Below are positions 24,510 through 32,352 of a stretch of 64,000 nt of DNA, one piece after another. Both the position numbers and the translations under genes were made by a program. The notes under the pieces are model-generated. The model did no database searches, was not told the origin of the DNA, and saw nothing but the letters and a program-made list of their open reading frames with translations. The DNA comes from RGIG7179 sp051893555 (lineage in GTDB: Bacteria; Bacillota; Clostridia; Peptostreptococcales; Anaerovoracaceae). The stretch's first letter is position 1. Every line of letters starts with the position of its first letter. Location: assembly GCA_051893555.1 (NCBI GenBank), contig JBJFHL010000018.1, positions 3,833 through 67,832 on the forward strand, given 5' to 3'.

Positions 24510-25223
24510 GTGCTTGGAGGAATGCATAATGTTTATGGAAAGGTTTATTCGCTGCAGGCCTGGATTGACGGCAAGGATCTGGCTGAGGCGCTGAAGTCCA
24601 TGGATAATGAAACCAGATATGGGTACGGCGTGGAGAGCGGACGGATTTTGAGAAAAATACAGGAGGTACCGGTTCCGCCGGAAGAAAACGAAGAGAGCTG
24701 GGAAGATTATTATAATCGGAAGATTGACCGGCGGATTTCGGCTGCGATGGAATGCCCGGTGAAGTTCCGCGGGCAGGAAGAAATGATTGCCTATGTGGAG
24801 AATAGCCGAAGCCTGCTGAAGGGGCGGGAGCGGGCCTATCAGCACGGGGACTATCATGTGGGAAATCTGATGGTGGATCGGCAGGGCCGGCTTCAGGTCA
24901 TCGACTTCGACCGGTATGAGTTTGGCGACCCTTGGGAGGAGTTCGTGCGGATTTAATTCGATGTTGAGGCTTCGGCAGAATTCGCCGCGGGCAGAATCGA
25001 CGGATACTTCGACGGAAAGAATTGCGTGCCGCAGGAATTCTGGAAGCTGCTGGCGTTTTACCTCTTTTCGACGGAGATTGCCGCACCTGCCTGGGGCATG
25101 CAGTTTGAAGATGAAACAGCAGGAAAGATGGCGCATATGGCAGAAGAAATTTGTGACTGGTACGACTGGAAGGACGGAAGAATTATGGAACCGGTGCCGA
25201 GGTGGTACCGGGAGCGGGAATAA
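24510..25223 (+). pseudogene. Aminoglycoside phosphotransferase-family pseudogene
   Basis: The remnant of an APH/choline-kinase-fold gene. YSLQAWIDGKD near the start, the catalytic loop QHGDYHVGNLMVD (about residues 110-122) and the metal-binding VIDFDRYEFGDPWEEF are intact. An in-frame TAA at 24954-24956 interrupts it, and the same frame continues to a second stop at 25223 with family-like sequence (GRIDGYFDGK, PRWYRERE). About 90 residues expected at the N-terminus are also missing; the frame is closed upstream at 24489. There is no frameshift in the part that remains. Readthrough is conceivable, but the missing N-lobe makes an active kinase unlikely. Confidence 0.8.
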
Positions 25224-25261
25224 GGATGGAGGCACTCAACTGCAGGTTGAACCGGACAGAT

Positions 25262-25320
25262 TCTTTCTCAGCTTCATTGAAACGAGTCAGCTCAGCCCGG
25301 TGGCCAAGCCGGCTCTGTTT
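25262..25320 (+). pseudogene. Fragment of an XRE regulator gene
   Basis: About 60 bases that would read SFIETSQLSPVAKPALF, closely matching SSIETGQFSPTAKLALV of the intact XRE gene at 24219-24425 in both protein and DNA. There is no start or helix-turn-helix core around it, so it is a scar, probably left by a duplication or deletion. Confidence 0.5.
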
Positions 25321-25326
25321 TTACTA

Positions 25327-26673
25327 CTACTTGAAAAAGCTCTGCTGCTGCATGAAACGACGAAGCAGGAACATACAAAAGTACGGGAATGTGCAGACCG
25401 TATCACTGTAACCGATATTTCCTGCAGTGAATTTCAAACCATGGATTATATCAGGATAGTGACTGCTCTGAATCAGCTGCCGGAGGGATTTGGACTGATT
25501 GGTGCCTGCCTTGATTTCCACGGGAATCAATTCGTTTGCAGACCGAATGAAGAAGTCCGATTCCAGAGTTGAATTGTCTTTTTTATAGTAATACAGATCA
25601 TAGCCTTGCTTGATGAGCGCTTCTGCAGCAAAATTTTCATACAGGGCACCTTTATAGATGCCGAGGTTTTGATTGGCGCGCAAATCTTCCTGGGCTTCGT
25701 CATCCAGCGACGCAACGAGAAGACCGGTATCTGCAACGTATACCTTGAATTTACTCCCATCCGTATTTCCCTTCAGAGGAAGAGACGGGAAACTCATACA
25801 TCTGCAGATATTGATGAGACCGGCATCGCAGAGCCAGTCAATACAGCCCATGTAGTCTTTGGAACGACCGCCTTTTTCCACAAGGCTGTATTGGAATTTT
25901 TTATTTTCTTTTGCAAGCTGTGCCGGAACGGAGCGGTAAACATTGATGATTTTCGCCTGGTCGAGACCTTCCGCATATTTTCGGACATCGCTTTCGTAAT
26001 CGATCAGGAGCTGACGTTGCAGCATAAGCGAGCCCTGGAACGTGCCTTGCTCGATATATTTGGAGACGATATTCGGCATGCCGCCAAGAACGCAGAAATC
26101 CATAAAAAGGCCGGAATAAATACGGTGCTCTATATCTGCAAATGGCCTTCCGGACAGCATATGGTCCAGAATATTGTCAACTGCAGATGCGTCATATCCT
26201 TTCGCCCAGAGAAACTCCTCAAAATCCATGGAGTGCATAGGGTAATCCATCTTGTATCCAACGCTAATGCTGGCAATGTGTTTGTACTGAATTCCCAGGA
26301 GAGACCCTGAACAGATCACATCAAACCTTCCGTCTTCATAAAAAAACTTCAGGGAAGTGGCGATTTCAGGGAATGCCTGAATTTCGTCGAAAAAGAGCAG
26401 AGTTTTTCCCGGAATAAACTCCTTTTCGGGAGAGATCAGTGTGATGAGCTTTATGATTTCAGATGCAGAATACCCGTTTTCAATGATTGCCTTGTATTTC
26501 GGCTCTGTCACGAAATTGATTTCAACAACGCTTTCGTAGTTCTCTGCTGCGAACTTTCGTATGGTTTCTGTTTTTCCAATCTGCCGGGCCCCTTTCACGA
26601 CAAGAGGCAGTCTGTCTGACTGGGATTTCCAGTTCAGTAGGAACGCATCCGCTTTACGTTTCAGATATTTCAC
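25327..26673 (-). CDS. AAA ATPase with C-terminal DUF4143/nuclease-fold domain
   Basis: A 448-residue protein of the AAA_14/DUF4143 group. The Walker A motif GARQIGKT is near residue 29 and Walker B LLFFDEIQ near 93. A central helical region (QLAKENKKFQYSLVEKGG) is shared with the two paralogues in this window. The C-terminal part has LESDFF...LIPVEIKAG, fitting the D...ExK pattern of PD-(D/E)XK nuclease folds. The biological role of this widespread family is unclear. The promoter (26708-26736) is preceded by three direct repeats. The gene is alone and lies among decayed genes. Confidence 0.88.
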   Translation of the reverse strand: MKYLKRKADAFLLNWKSQSDRLPLVVKGARQIGKTETIRKFAAENYESVVEINFVTEPKYKAIIENGYSASEIIKLITLISPEKEFIPGKTLLFFDEIQAFPEIATSLKFFYEDGRFDVICSGSLLGIQYKHIASISVGYKMDYPMHSMDFEEFLWAKGYDASAVDNILDHMLSGRPFADIEHRIYSGLFMDFCVLGGMPNIVSKYIEQGTFQGSLMLQRQLLIDYESDVRKYAEGLDQAKIINVYRSVPAQLAKENKKFQYSLVEKGGRSKDYMGCIDWLCDAGLINICRCMSFPSLPLKGNTDGSKFKVYVADTGLLVASLDDEAQEDLRANQNLGIYKGALYENFAAEALIKQGYDLYYYKKDNSTLESDFFIRSANELIPVEIKAGTNQSKSLRQLIQSSHYPDIIHGLKFTAGNIGYSDTVCTFPYFCMFLLRRFMQQQSFFK

Positions 26674-26707
26674 GGAGAACCTCCTTCCTGCGGTTTACGG
26701 TGCCTTT

Positions 26708-26736
26708 ATTGTAGCACATCGGTTCAATGATTTCAA
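26708..26736 (-). promoter_or_regulatory. Promoter of the AAA/DUF4143 gene at 25.3 kb
   Basis: Read leftward, TTGAAA (26731-26736) and TACAAT (26708-26713) with a 17-base spacer. The first of three direct repeats abuts the -35 box. Confidence 0.7.
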
Positions 26737-26813
26737 CATTTTCATGAGCCACTTTTATGCTAAAGATTACATTTTCATGAGGCACTTTTTGACGAAAAAC
26801 ACATTTTCATGAG
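26736..26813. repeat. Three direct repeats upstream of the AAA/DUF4143 promoter
   Basis: ACATTTTCATGAG begins at 26736, 26769 and 26801 (periods of 33 and 32 bases), with similarity continuing for about seven more bases (GCCACTTTT, GCACTTTTT, CGACC). They are stacked directly upstream of the -35 box and look like an operator array, not a CRISPR. Confidence 0.75.
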
Positions 26814-26886
26814 CGACCTGATGGTGAGAGTCGAAGTGAGAACCGTTTGGGAAAATATATTTTGTGAAGAAAAAACAAAAAATACA

Positions 26887-26914
26887 TTGACAAAAGAGAA
26901 AAACATGGTAGAAT
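26887..26914 (+). promoter_or_regulatory. Promoter of the methyltransferase gene
   Basis: TTGACA (26887-26892) and TAGAAT (26909-26914) with a 16-base spacer, 36 bases before the ATG. Confidence 0.6.
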
Positions 26915-26949
26915 ACCAAAAAATACGCAAAAAAGGAGGGTGTTCTAAC

Positions 26950-27819
26950 ATGGAATACGAAAAAATGGATGCACAGATCGTTGACTTTTACGAGAACTGT
27001 GCAGAAGCCGGACGTCTGGAACGCCGGCTGGGCATTATTGAATTTTACCGGACGAAGGAAATTCTGGGCCAGTATCTCCAGCAGGGCAGCGTCATCTATG
27101 ACGTAGGCGGCGGCATCGGAATGTATGCCAGGTGGCTGGCTGCTCAGGGACATCAGGTCCATTTGCTGGAACTTGCCGGAGCGCAGGTAGACTATGCCCG
27201 GGAACATATGATGGCGGCAGGAACCGTCGGCGGCACGGAGGTGCAGGATCCGGACGGTGTGAAGTTTGCCGCAGAGAAGGCAGACGCCAGAAAGCTTCCG
27301 CGTCCGGATGAGAGTGCAGATGTGGTGCTGCTCATGGGGCCGCTTTATCATTTACAGAAGAAGGAAGATCGCATGCTGGCACTGGCAGAGGCACACCGTG
27401 TTCTGAAAAAGGGCGGTCTGCTGGCTGCGGCGGGGATTTCCAAATACAGCTCTGCCACATGGGCACTTTCCACGTACTCCGACGGAAACGACTTTTTTGA
27501 GGACGATATGTACTTCAATATGCTGCGGGAGGAGATTACCACCGGCAATCACAACCGGCCGGAGGAATACTGCAGGCTGGTGGCACAGGCATATTTCCAT
27601 ACGGCCGAAGGCATGGAGCAGGAAGTGGAGGAGGCAGGCTTTCGGGTGCTGGCAACCCATGCGGTGGAAGGCAGCATCTGGTTTACGCCCAATCTCAATG
27701 AAAACTGGGAGAGACCGGAGATCCGGGAGAAGCTGCTGGAGATCCTGCACCTGACGGAGAAGGACAGAGAGCTGATGGGAATGAGCCCCCATTTTCTGAC
27801 CATGGCGGTGAAGGAATGA
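26950..27819 (+). CDS. SAM-dependent methyltransferase (class I)
   Basis: A 289-residue protein. The glycine-rich SAM motif VIYDVGGGIGMYARWLA lies near residue 50, with the acidic motif LLEL after it and LMGPLYHLQ near 130, typical of small-molecule methyltransferases. The substrate is unknown. The start at 26950 follows AAAGGAGGG; the frame is open further upstream but crosses the promoter. A gene for a small secreted protein follows 46 bases later. Confidence 0.88.
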   Translation: MEYEKMDAQIVDFYENCAEAGRLERRLGIIEFYRTKEILGQYLQQGSVIYDVGGGIGMYARWLAAQGHQVHLLELAGAQVDYAREHMMAAGTVGGTEVQDPDGVKFAAEKADARKLPRPDESADVVLLMGPLYHLQKKEDRMLALAEAHRVLKKGGLLAAAGISKYSSATWALSTYSDGNDFFEDDMYFNMLREEITTGNHNRPEEYCRLVAQAYFHTAEGMEQEVEEAGFRVLATHAVEGSIWFTPNLNENWERPEIREKLLEILHLTEKDRELMGMSPHFLTMAVKE

Positions 27820-27865
27820 GTATTTGCAGATTATTTTACAGATACACCGTGGAGGTGAGAGGAAC

Positions 27866-28420
27866 TTGAAAAAAGTAATTTATGGAGTTGTGGCGCTGGC
27901 GACGTTTGCACTGCTGATCGGCGGGTTTGCCTGGGAATCGGCAAGAGAAGCGGAAGAAGCCTTTCCAGAAATCACGTATGAGCTGGTGCTGGAAGAGGGG
28001 GCGGACATTTTGCAGGTATCCAACATGGCAAAGCCATATGATTTAGGGGAAGAAATTCCTCTGTATTATGTCATGAAAGACAATTCCCTCTGCCGCAGTG
28101 AACGTCTGAAATATTATCCTGTTTTCTCCGATGAAAGGGTGGTCGGAACCATCGTGGCAAGAGCAGCCTCGGACGGCGGCGTGAATCTGGAGTACCTGCA
28201 TGATTTTAACCGTCCGCTGCAGCAGTGTTATTCCAGCCAGGAAGAAGTCTGTCTTTTCGTGGATAAGGACAGTTTGTGGCTTTCTGGCCCGTCGGGTGCG
28301 GAGAAACTCTTCTGGAACGATCAGGAGGAGAAGGACTGCGGAACCTTCGATACTGCCATGCGGGAAGATCCGGCGGTGCAGCCGGTGAAACTTGTAAAGA
28401 GAACGCCAGAAGTTTGTTAA
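27866..28420 (+). CDS. Uncharacterised secreted or membrane-anchored protein
   Basis: I do not recognise the family. The protein is about 184 residues with one N-terminal hydrophobic segment (VIYGVVALATFALLIGGFAW) and a soluble extracytoplasmic part. The latter contains four cysteines in C...C pairs (DNSLCRS, PLQQCYSS, EEVCLFV, EKDCGTF) that could form disulfides. The start is uncertain: I prefer the TTG at 27866, which has GGAGGTGA eight bases upstream; the frame is open to 27824 after the methyltransferase stop. It may be co-transcribed with the methyltransferase. Confidence 0.6.
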   Translation: MKKVIYGVVALATFALLIGGFAWESAREAEEAFPEITYELVLEEGADILQVSNMAKPYDLGEEIPLYYVMKDNSLCRSERLKYYPVFSDERVVGTIVARAASDGGVNLEYLHDFNRPLQQCYSSQEEVCLFVDKDSLWLSGPSGAEKLFWNDQEEKDCGTFDTAMREDPAVQPVKLVKRTPEVC

Positions 28421-28458
28421 AAAATACAATTTAAACGATAAAACTTGCGAAAAAACTA

Positions 28459-28487
28459 TTGACAATACATAAAAACGGTGGTAAGCT
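28459..28487 (+). promoter_or_regulatory. Promoter of the tryptophan T-box operon
   Basis: TTGACA (28459-28464) and TAAGCT (28482-28487) with a 17-base spacer, directly before the T-box leader. Confidence 0.65.
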
Positions 28488-28493
28488 TAGTCA

Positions 28494-28776
28494 CAAGTTC
28501 AGAAAAGAAACCTTTGAGGGAGAAGTAAAACAGATTTACGGTCTCACAGCGAACCCGGGGCGGTGGAAGCCGGGCAGATGCAGGATCTGAAGAATGGGCT
28601 CCTGAGGGCGAGGGGAAAACCGGGCAGCAGTGCCGGGTGAGTATCTGAGACGCGGTTCCGGCGTGACGGGAAAGGAGTGTGTTGGCACTCTGCAGAGAGG
28701 ATCCTGCATTCACACAGGATCAAACAAGGTGGCACCGCAGGCATGACCTGTCCTTGAGTTGAGGACAGGTCTTTTT
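28494..28776 (+). ncRNA. T-box leader, tryptophan-specific
   Basis: The antiterminator T-box AAGGTGGCACCGC (28726-28738) is followed by a terminator, GACCTGTCC/GGACAGGTC plus TTTTTT (28744-28776). Stem I has AGTA and a GGTGGAAGCC region; on its 3' side GAA-TGG-G places the specifier codon TGG at 28595-28597, i.e. uncharged tRNA-Trp. The downstream genes are a TrpXYZ-type ABC transporter, which agrees. Confidence 0.9.
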
Positions 28777-28852
28777 TGTTGGGAATCCGAAGATCACCGC
28801 AGAGACACTTCAATCTTATCTGTGATTCTGAAATAGAAAAGGAGAAAAGAAA

Positions 28853-29866
28853 ATGAAGATGAAAACAAACATGAAAAAATTACTGGCTGTACTGATGATG
28901 CTGGCTCTGACACTGGGGCTCATGGCAGGCTGCGGCGGAGAAAATGCTGCTGAAGAAAACAGCAATGAAACGAAAACCGTAAAGATCGGCATTCTGCAGC
29001 TGATGGAACATCCGTCCCTGAATACCATCCGGGAAAGCATCCTCGAAGGTCTGACCGAGGCAGGCTATACAGAAGGCGATAATCTGGAAGTGGATTACCA
29101 GAATGGCCAGAATGATATGACGGTCATGAAGACTGCGGCACAGAAATTTGTGGAAGGCGGCTGTGACGTAATCATCGCCATCGCTACACCGGCTGCACAG
29201 GCTGTGCTCAGTGAAACCACAGACATTCCGATTGTATTTGCTGCTGTAACCGATCCAATCGGTGCCGGTCTGGTGGACAGTCTGGAGGTGCCGGGAGGAA
29301 ACGTGACCGGAACATCCGACGAAGTATCCGCTGAAATGATCATGAATCTGGCAGAAGAAATCACACCGGGATTCCAGAAGATCGGCGCACTGTACAGCTC
29401 CGGAGAAGACAATTCCGCTTCTGTCATTGCAAACTTAAAGGAATATGCTGCAGCAAACAATCTGGAAGTCATCGAGTCTTCCGTGACCAACAGCAGTGAA
29501 GTGCAGCAGGCTGCCCAGTATCTGGCAGATAAAGTGGATATCGTCTACTCCCCGATTGACAATACGGTTGCATCGGCAATGGCAGTAGCCACCGAAGTAT
29601 TCAACGAACAGAAGATTCCGTTCTATGTCAGTGCAGACTCCATGGTACAGGACGGAGGTCTGGCCACCTACGGAATTGACTATACGGTTCTGGGTAAGGA
29701 AACCGGCGCCATGGTTGCCCGCATTCTGGAAGGAGAAAATCCGGGTGAGATGCCGGTGGTAAAAATGAGTGATATGAGTGTGTATATCAATCAGCAGACG
29801 GCTGACGCCATCGGCGTAACCTTCCCGCAGTCCGTTCTGGATAAAGCACAGGTACTGGGAGAGTAA
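28853..29866 (+). CDS. trpX: ABC transporter substrate-binding lipoprotein, probable tryptophan/aromatic amino acid
   Basis: A 337-residue ABC_sub_bind (DUF534) family protein with a lipoprotein signal (LMAGCGG, Cys near residue 25). KIGILQLMEHPSLNTIRESILEGL opens the mature domain. Other typical blocks are ATPAAQAVLSETTDIPIVFAAV near residue 122 and YSPIDNTVASAM near 227. The family includes TrpX, YcjX-like and other amino-acid binders. The Trp-specific T-box upstream makes tryptophan the likely ligand. GGAGAAAAG precedes the ATG. Permease and ATPase genes follow directly. Confidence 0.88.
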   Translation: MKMKTNMKKLLAVLMMLALTLGLMAGCGGENAAEENSNETKTVKIGILQLMEHPSLNTIRESILEGLTEAGYTEGDNLEVDYQNGQNDMTVMKTAAQKFVEGGCDVIIAIATPAAQAVLSETTDIPIVFAAVTDPIGAGLVDSLEVPGGNVTGTSDEVSAEMIMNLAEEITPGFQKIGALYSSGEDNSASVIANLKEYAAANNLEVIESSVTNSSEVQQAAQYLADKVDIVYSPIDNTVASAMAVATEVFNEQKIPFYVSADSMVQDGGLATYGIDYTVLGKETGAMVARILEGENPGEMPVVKMSDMSVYINQQTADAIGVTFPQSVLDKAQVLGE

Positions 29867-29887
29867 TAAATTCAGGAGAAATAAGCC

Positions 29888-30808
29888 ATGATAATGACAT
29901 TTGCAGCTTTTCTGGGGTCTCTGGAGCTCGGAATGATTTATGCGGTTCTGGCGCTGGGTGTTTTCCTCTCGTTCAGAACATTGAACATGCCCGATCTGAC
30001 GGTGGACGGTTCCATCGTCACAGGCATGGCGATATCAGCAGTAATATGCAGTGGAGAGGGGAATCCTTTTCTGGCACTGATCGGTGCAGCACTGGGCGGA
30101 GCGGCTGCAGGCCTGGTAACGGGCTTTCTCCATACGAAATTAAAAATTCAGGCGATTCTGGCCGGCATTCTGGTAATGCTGGCCGCTTATTCTGTCAACT
30201 TGCGGATCATGGGAAAGACGCCCAACATCCCGCTGACAAAAAGTGTGACGGTATATAAGCTGGCCGATGAGATTTTGCCGAAGAAATATGCAGGGATTCT
30301 GCTGGGAGGAATCCTTCTGGCATTCATCATTGCGCTGCTGTTTCTCTTTTTGAAAACACGTCTGGGCTTCATTTTCCGGGCAACCGGTGACAATGAAGAT
30401 ATGGTGAAAGCCTGCGGCGTTTCCTGCGACAGCATGAAGCTTCTCGGGTTGGCACTTTCCAACGGGCTTGTGGGACTGGCCGGGGGACTCCTGGCACAGA
30501 ACCAGGGATTTGCAGATATCAACAGCGGAACCGGTATGATGGTAATCGGTCTGGCATCTGTCATTTTAGGGGAAGTGATTTTCGGTACGAAAACGCTGCT
30601 CCGGCGGTTGGTGGCGGCATCACTGGGAGCGGTGCTTTATCGGATTCTTCTGGCACAGGCCCTGTATGTGGGAATGGAATCCACGGATATGAAGCTGGTT
30701 TCCGCAGTCATCGTTGTAATTGCGCTGACGTTGGGTCTGCTGGGTGAAAAGAGTTCCAGGCTTGCCAAACGTTCCACCGGATTCTTGAAAGGGAGGATGC
30801 AGAAATGA
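29888..30808 (+). CDS. trpY: ABC transporter permease, probable tryptophan/aromatic amino acid
   Basis: A 306-residue integral membrane protein of the branched-chain type permease family with about eight to nine segments. It includes the family-like LSFRTLNMPDLTVDGS near the N-terminus and TGDNEDMVKACGVSCDSMKL near residue 170. It forms the membrane channel for the transporter served by the upstream binding protein. CAGGAGAAAT precedes the ATG, and the stop overlaps the ATPase start (ATGA). Confidence 0.9.
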   Translation: MIMTFAAFLGSLELGMIYAVLALGVFLSFRTLNMPDLTVDGSIVTGMAISAVICSGEGNPFLALIGAALGGAAAGLVTGFLHTKLKIQAILAGILVMLAAYSVNLRIMGKTPNIPLTKSVTVYKLADEILPKKYAGILLGGILLAFIIALLFLFLKTRLGFIFRATGDNEDMVKACGVSCDSMKLLGLALSNGLVGLAGGLLAQNQGFADINSGTGMMVIGLASVILGEVIFGTKTLLRRLVAASLGAVLYRILLAQALYVGMESTDMKLVSAVIVVIALTLGLLGEKSSRLAKRSTGFLKGRMQK

Positions 30809-31587
30809 AAAAACTGCTGGAAATCAAGGAAATCACCAAGGTATTCGGAGAGGGAACCGTCAATGAAAAGGTTGCTCTGAATCACGCGAATCTGACTCTG
30901 CATGCCGGGGATTTCGTCACAGTCATCGGCAACAACGGCGCCGGCAAATCCACGCTGCTGAACTGCATCGCCGGCGTATATGGGGTGGATAAAGGAAGTA
31001 TTCTTCTGGACGGCAAGGATATCACTCGCCTGCCGGAGCATAAGCGTGCCCGCTGGATGGGAAGAGTTTTTCAGGACCCGCTGAAGGGAACTGCCTTCGA
31101 CATGACCATCGAGGAAAATCTGGCCATCGCATATTATAAAAATAAAGCCCGAGGCCTGAAGCCAGGGATTACGGCGAAGGACAGAGATTTGTTTCGTGAG
31201 AAGCTTGCCATGCTGGACATGGGACTGGAAAACAAGATGACTCAGAAGGTCAAGCTGCTTTCCGGAGGACAGCGGCAGGCCCTGACCCTGTTCATGGCTG
31301 CCATCACAGAGCCGGAGGTTCTGCTGCTGGATGAGCATACAGCGGCACTGGATCCGGCAGCGGCAGCCAAGGTGCTTTCATTGACGGACCGGTTTGCAGA
31401 AAACCCGAATCTCTGCACCCTGATGATCACGCACAACATGAGGGATGCCCTTCGCCACGGAAACCGGACGATCCTGATGAAGGACGGGCAGATTGTCATG
31501 GATATCAGCGGGGAAGAACGCAGCCGGATGACGGTGGAAAAACTGATTGATACATTCAGCATTGACAACGACAGAATGCTGCTGTAA
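30805..31587 (+). CDS. trpZ: ABC transporter ATPase, probable tryptophan/aromatic amino acid
   Basis: A 260-residue ABC ATPase. Walker A GNNGAGKST is near residue 43, the signature LLSGGQRQAL near 150, Walker B VLLLDEHTAALDP near 170 and the switch His in MITHNMRDA near 210. It powers the TrpXY transporter. The last gene of the T-box operon, it overlaps the permease by four bases. There is no clear terminator before the next promoter, 27 bases downstream. Confidence 0.92.
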   Translation: MKKLLEIKEITKVFGEGTVNEKVALNHANLTLHAGDFVTVIGNNGAGKSTLLNCIAGVYGVDKGSILLDGKDITRLPEHKRARWMGRVFQDPLKGTAFDMTIEENLAIAYYKNKARGLKPGITAKDRDLFREKLAMLDMGLENKMTQKVKLLSGGQRQALTLFMAAITEPEVLLLDEHTAALDPAAAAKVLSLTDRFAENPNLCTLMITHNMRDALRHGNRTILMKDGQIVMDISGEERSRMTVEKLIDTFSIDNDRMLL

Positions 31588-31613
31588 AACATACTGGAGA
31601 ATTGCCGCAGCGG

Positions 31614-31642
31614 TTGCATTTTTCGCCTTGCTGTGGTATACT
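31614..31642 (+). promoter_or_regulatory. Promoter of the glp operon
   Basis: TTGCAT (31614-31619) and TATACT (31637-31642) with a 17-base spacer. Confidence 0.65.
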
Positions 31643-31669
31643 TTTCTTACACATAATTACCGAGAGACC

Positions 31670-31720
31670 AAAGAGCGGAGTGATTATATAGAGTGCTATA
31701 TATTTGCTGTGCTCTTTTTT
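31670..31720 (+). terminator. Leader terminator, probable GlpP antitermination site
   Basis: AAGAGC (31671-31676) pairs with GCTCTT (31711-31716), with an inner TATATA/TATATA stem, followed by TTTTTT. It lies between the promoter and glpP, 46 bases before the ATG. Being upstream of the gene for a leader-binding antiterminator, it is most likely the site where GlpP acts. Confidence 0.6.
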
Positions 31721-31765
31721 ATTGAATCTTTGGATACCGGACATGCAAAGAGAAAGGAATATACC

Positions 31766-32335
31766 ATGAAGCCACAGGAAATACTGAATGCCATAGAGGA
31801 AAATCCCATCATCACCGCAGTGAAGGACGAAACGGGGCTGGAGGCCTGCCTGCGGACCGATTCCCGCATTGTTTTCCTATTATATGGAGACATCTGCAGT
31901 ATCGGCAGCATCGTCCGAAGGGTGAAACATGCGGGAAAGATTGCCATCGTCCATGCGGATCTGCTGGTGGGTCTGGGCTCGAAGGAGGTTGCGGCGGATT
32001 TTCTGAAGAGCCAGGCGGATATCGACGGAATTATCTCCACAAAACCCGCCCTCCTGAAGCGTGCGAAGGAGCTGGGGCTTTTCACGGTGCTGCGGTGTTT
32101 CATTCTGGATTCCATGGCCCTGACCAATCTGATCAGGCAGGCAGAGCAGGTGAAGCCGGACATGGTGGAGATTCTGCCGGGGATCATGCCGAAGATCACC
32201 ATGCAGATTGTGGAGCAGACTGCCATTCCCATCATCTGCGGCGGCCTGATTTCCGATAAAGAGGATGTGATCGGCGCCCTTTCGGCCGGAGCAGCGGCCA
32301 TTTCGTCCACCAACCAGAATGTATGGAAACTGTAG
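31766..32335 (+). CDS. glpP: Glycerol uptake operon antiterminator
   Basis: A 189-residue GlpP. In Bacillus it binds glycerol 3-phosphate and the leader RNA of glp genes to prevent termination. The sequence shows the TIM-barrel-like family pattern: LYGDICSIGSIVRRVKHAGK near residue 38, HADLLVGLGSKEVA near 61, DGIISTKP near 87 and LPGIMPK near 138. AGAAAGGAAT precedes the ATG. It is preceded by a promoter and a hairpin terminator in the leader, and followed by the glycerol-3-phosphate oxidation genes it should control. Confidence 0.92.
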   Translation: MKPQEILNAIEENPIITAVKDETGLEACLRTDSRIVFLLYGDICSIGSIVRRVKHAGKIAIVHADLLVGLGSKEVAADFLKSQADIDGIISTKPALLKRAKELGLFTVLRCFILDSMALTNLIRQAEQVKPDMVEILPGIMPKITMQIVEQTAIPIICGGLISDKEDVIGALSAGAAAISSTNQNVWKL

Positions 32336-32352
32336 GCACAGGAGGTCACTTT

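Noticed and set aside
24510..25223. Frameshift in the aminoglycoside phosphotransferase remnant
   Set aside because: The homologous sequence continues in the same frame after the TAA at 24954, so the break is a nonsense codon, not a frameshift.
26736..26813. Possible CRISPR array
   Set aside because: Only three units of about 13-20 bases with inexact ends, no cas genes nearby, and placed directly upstream of a promoter; operators are more likely.
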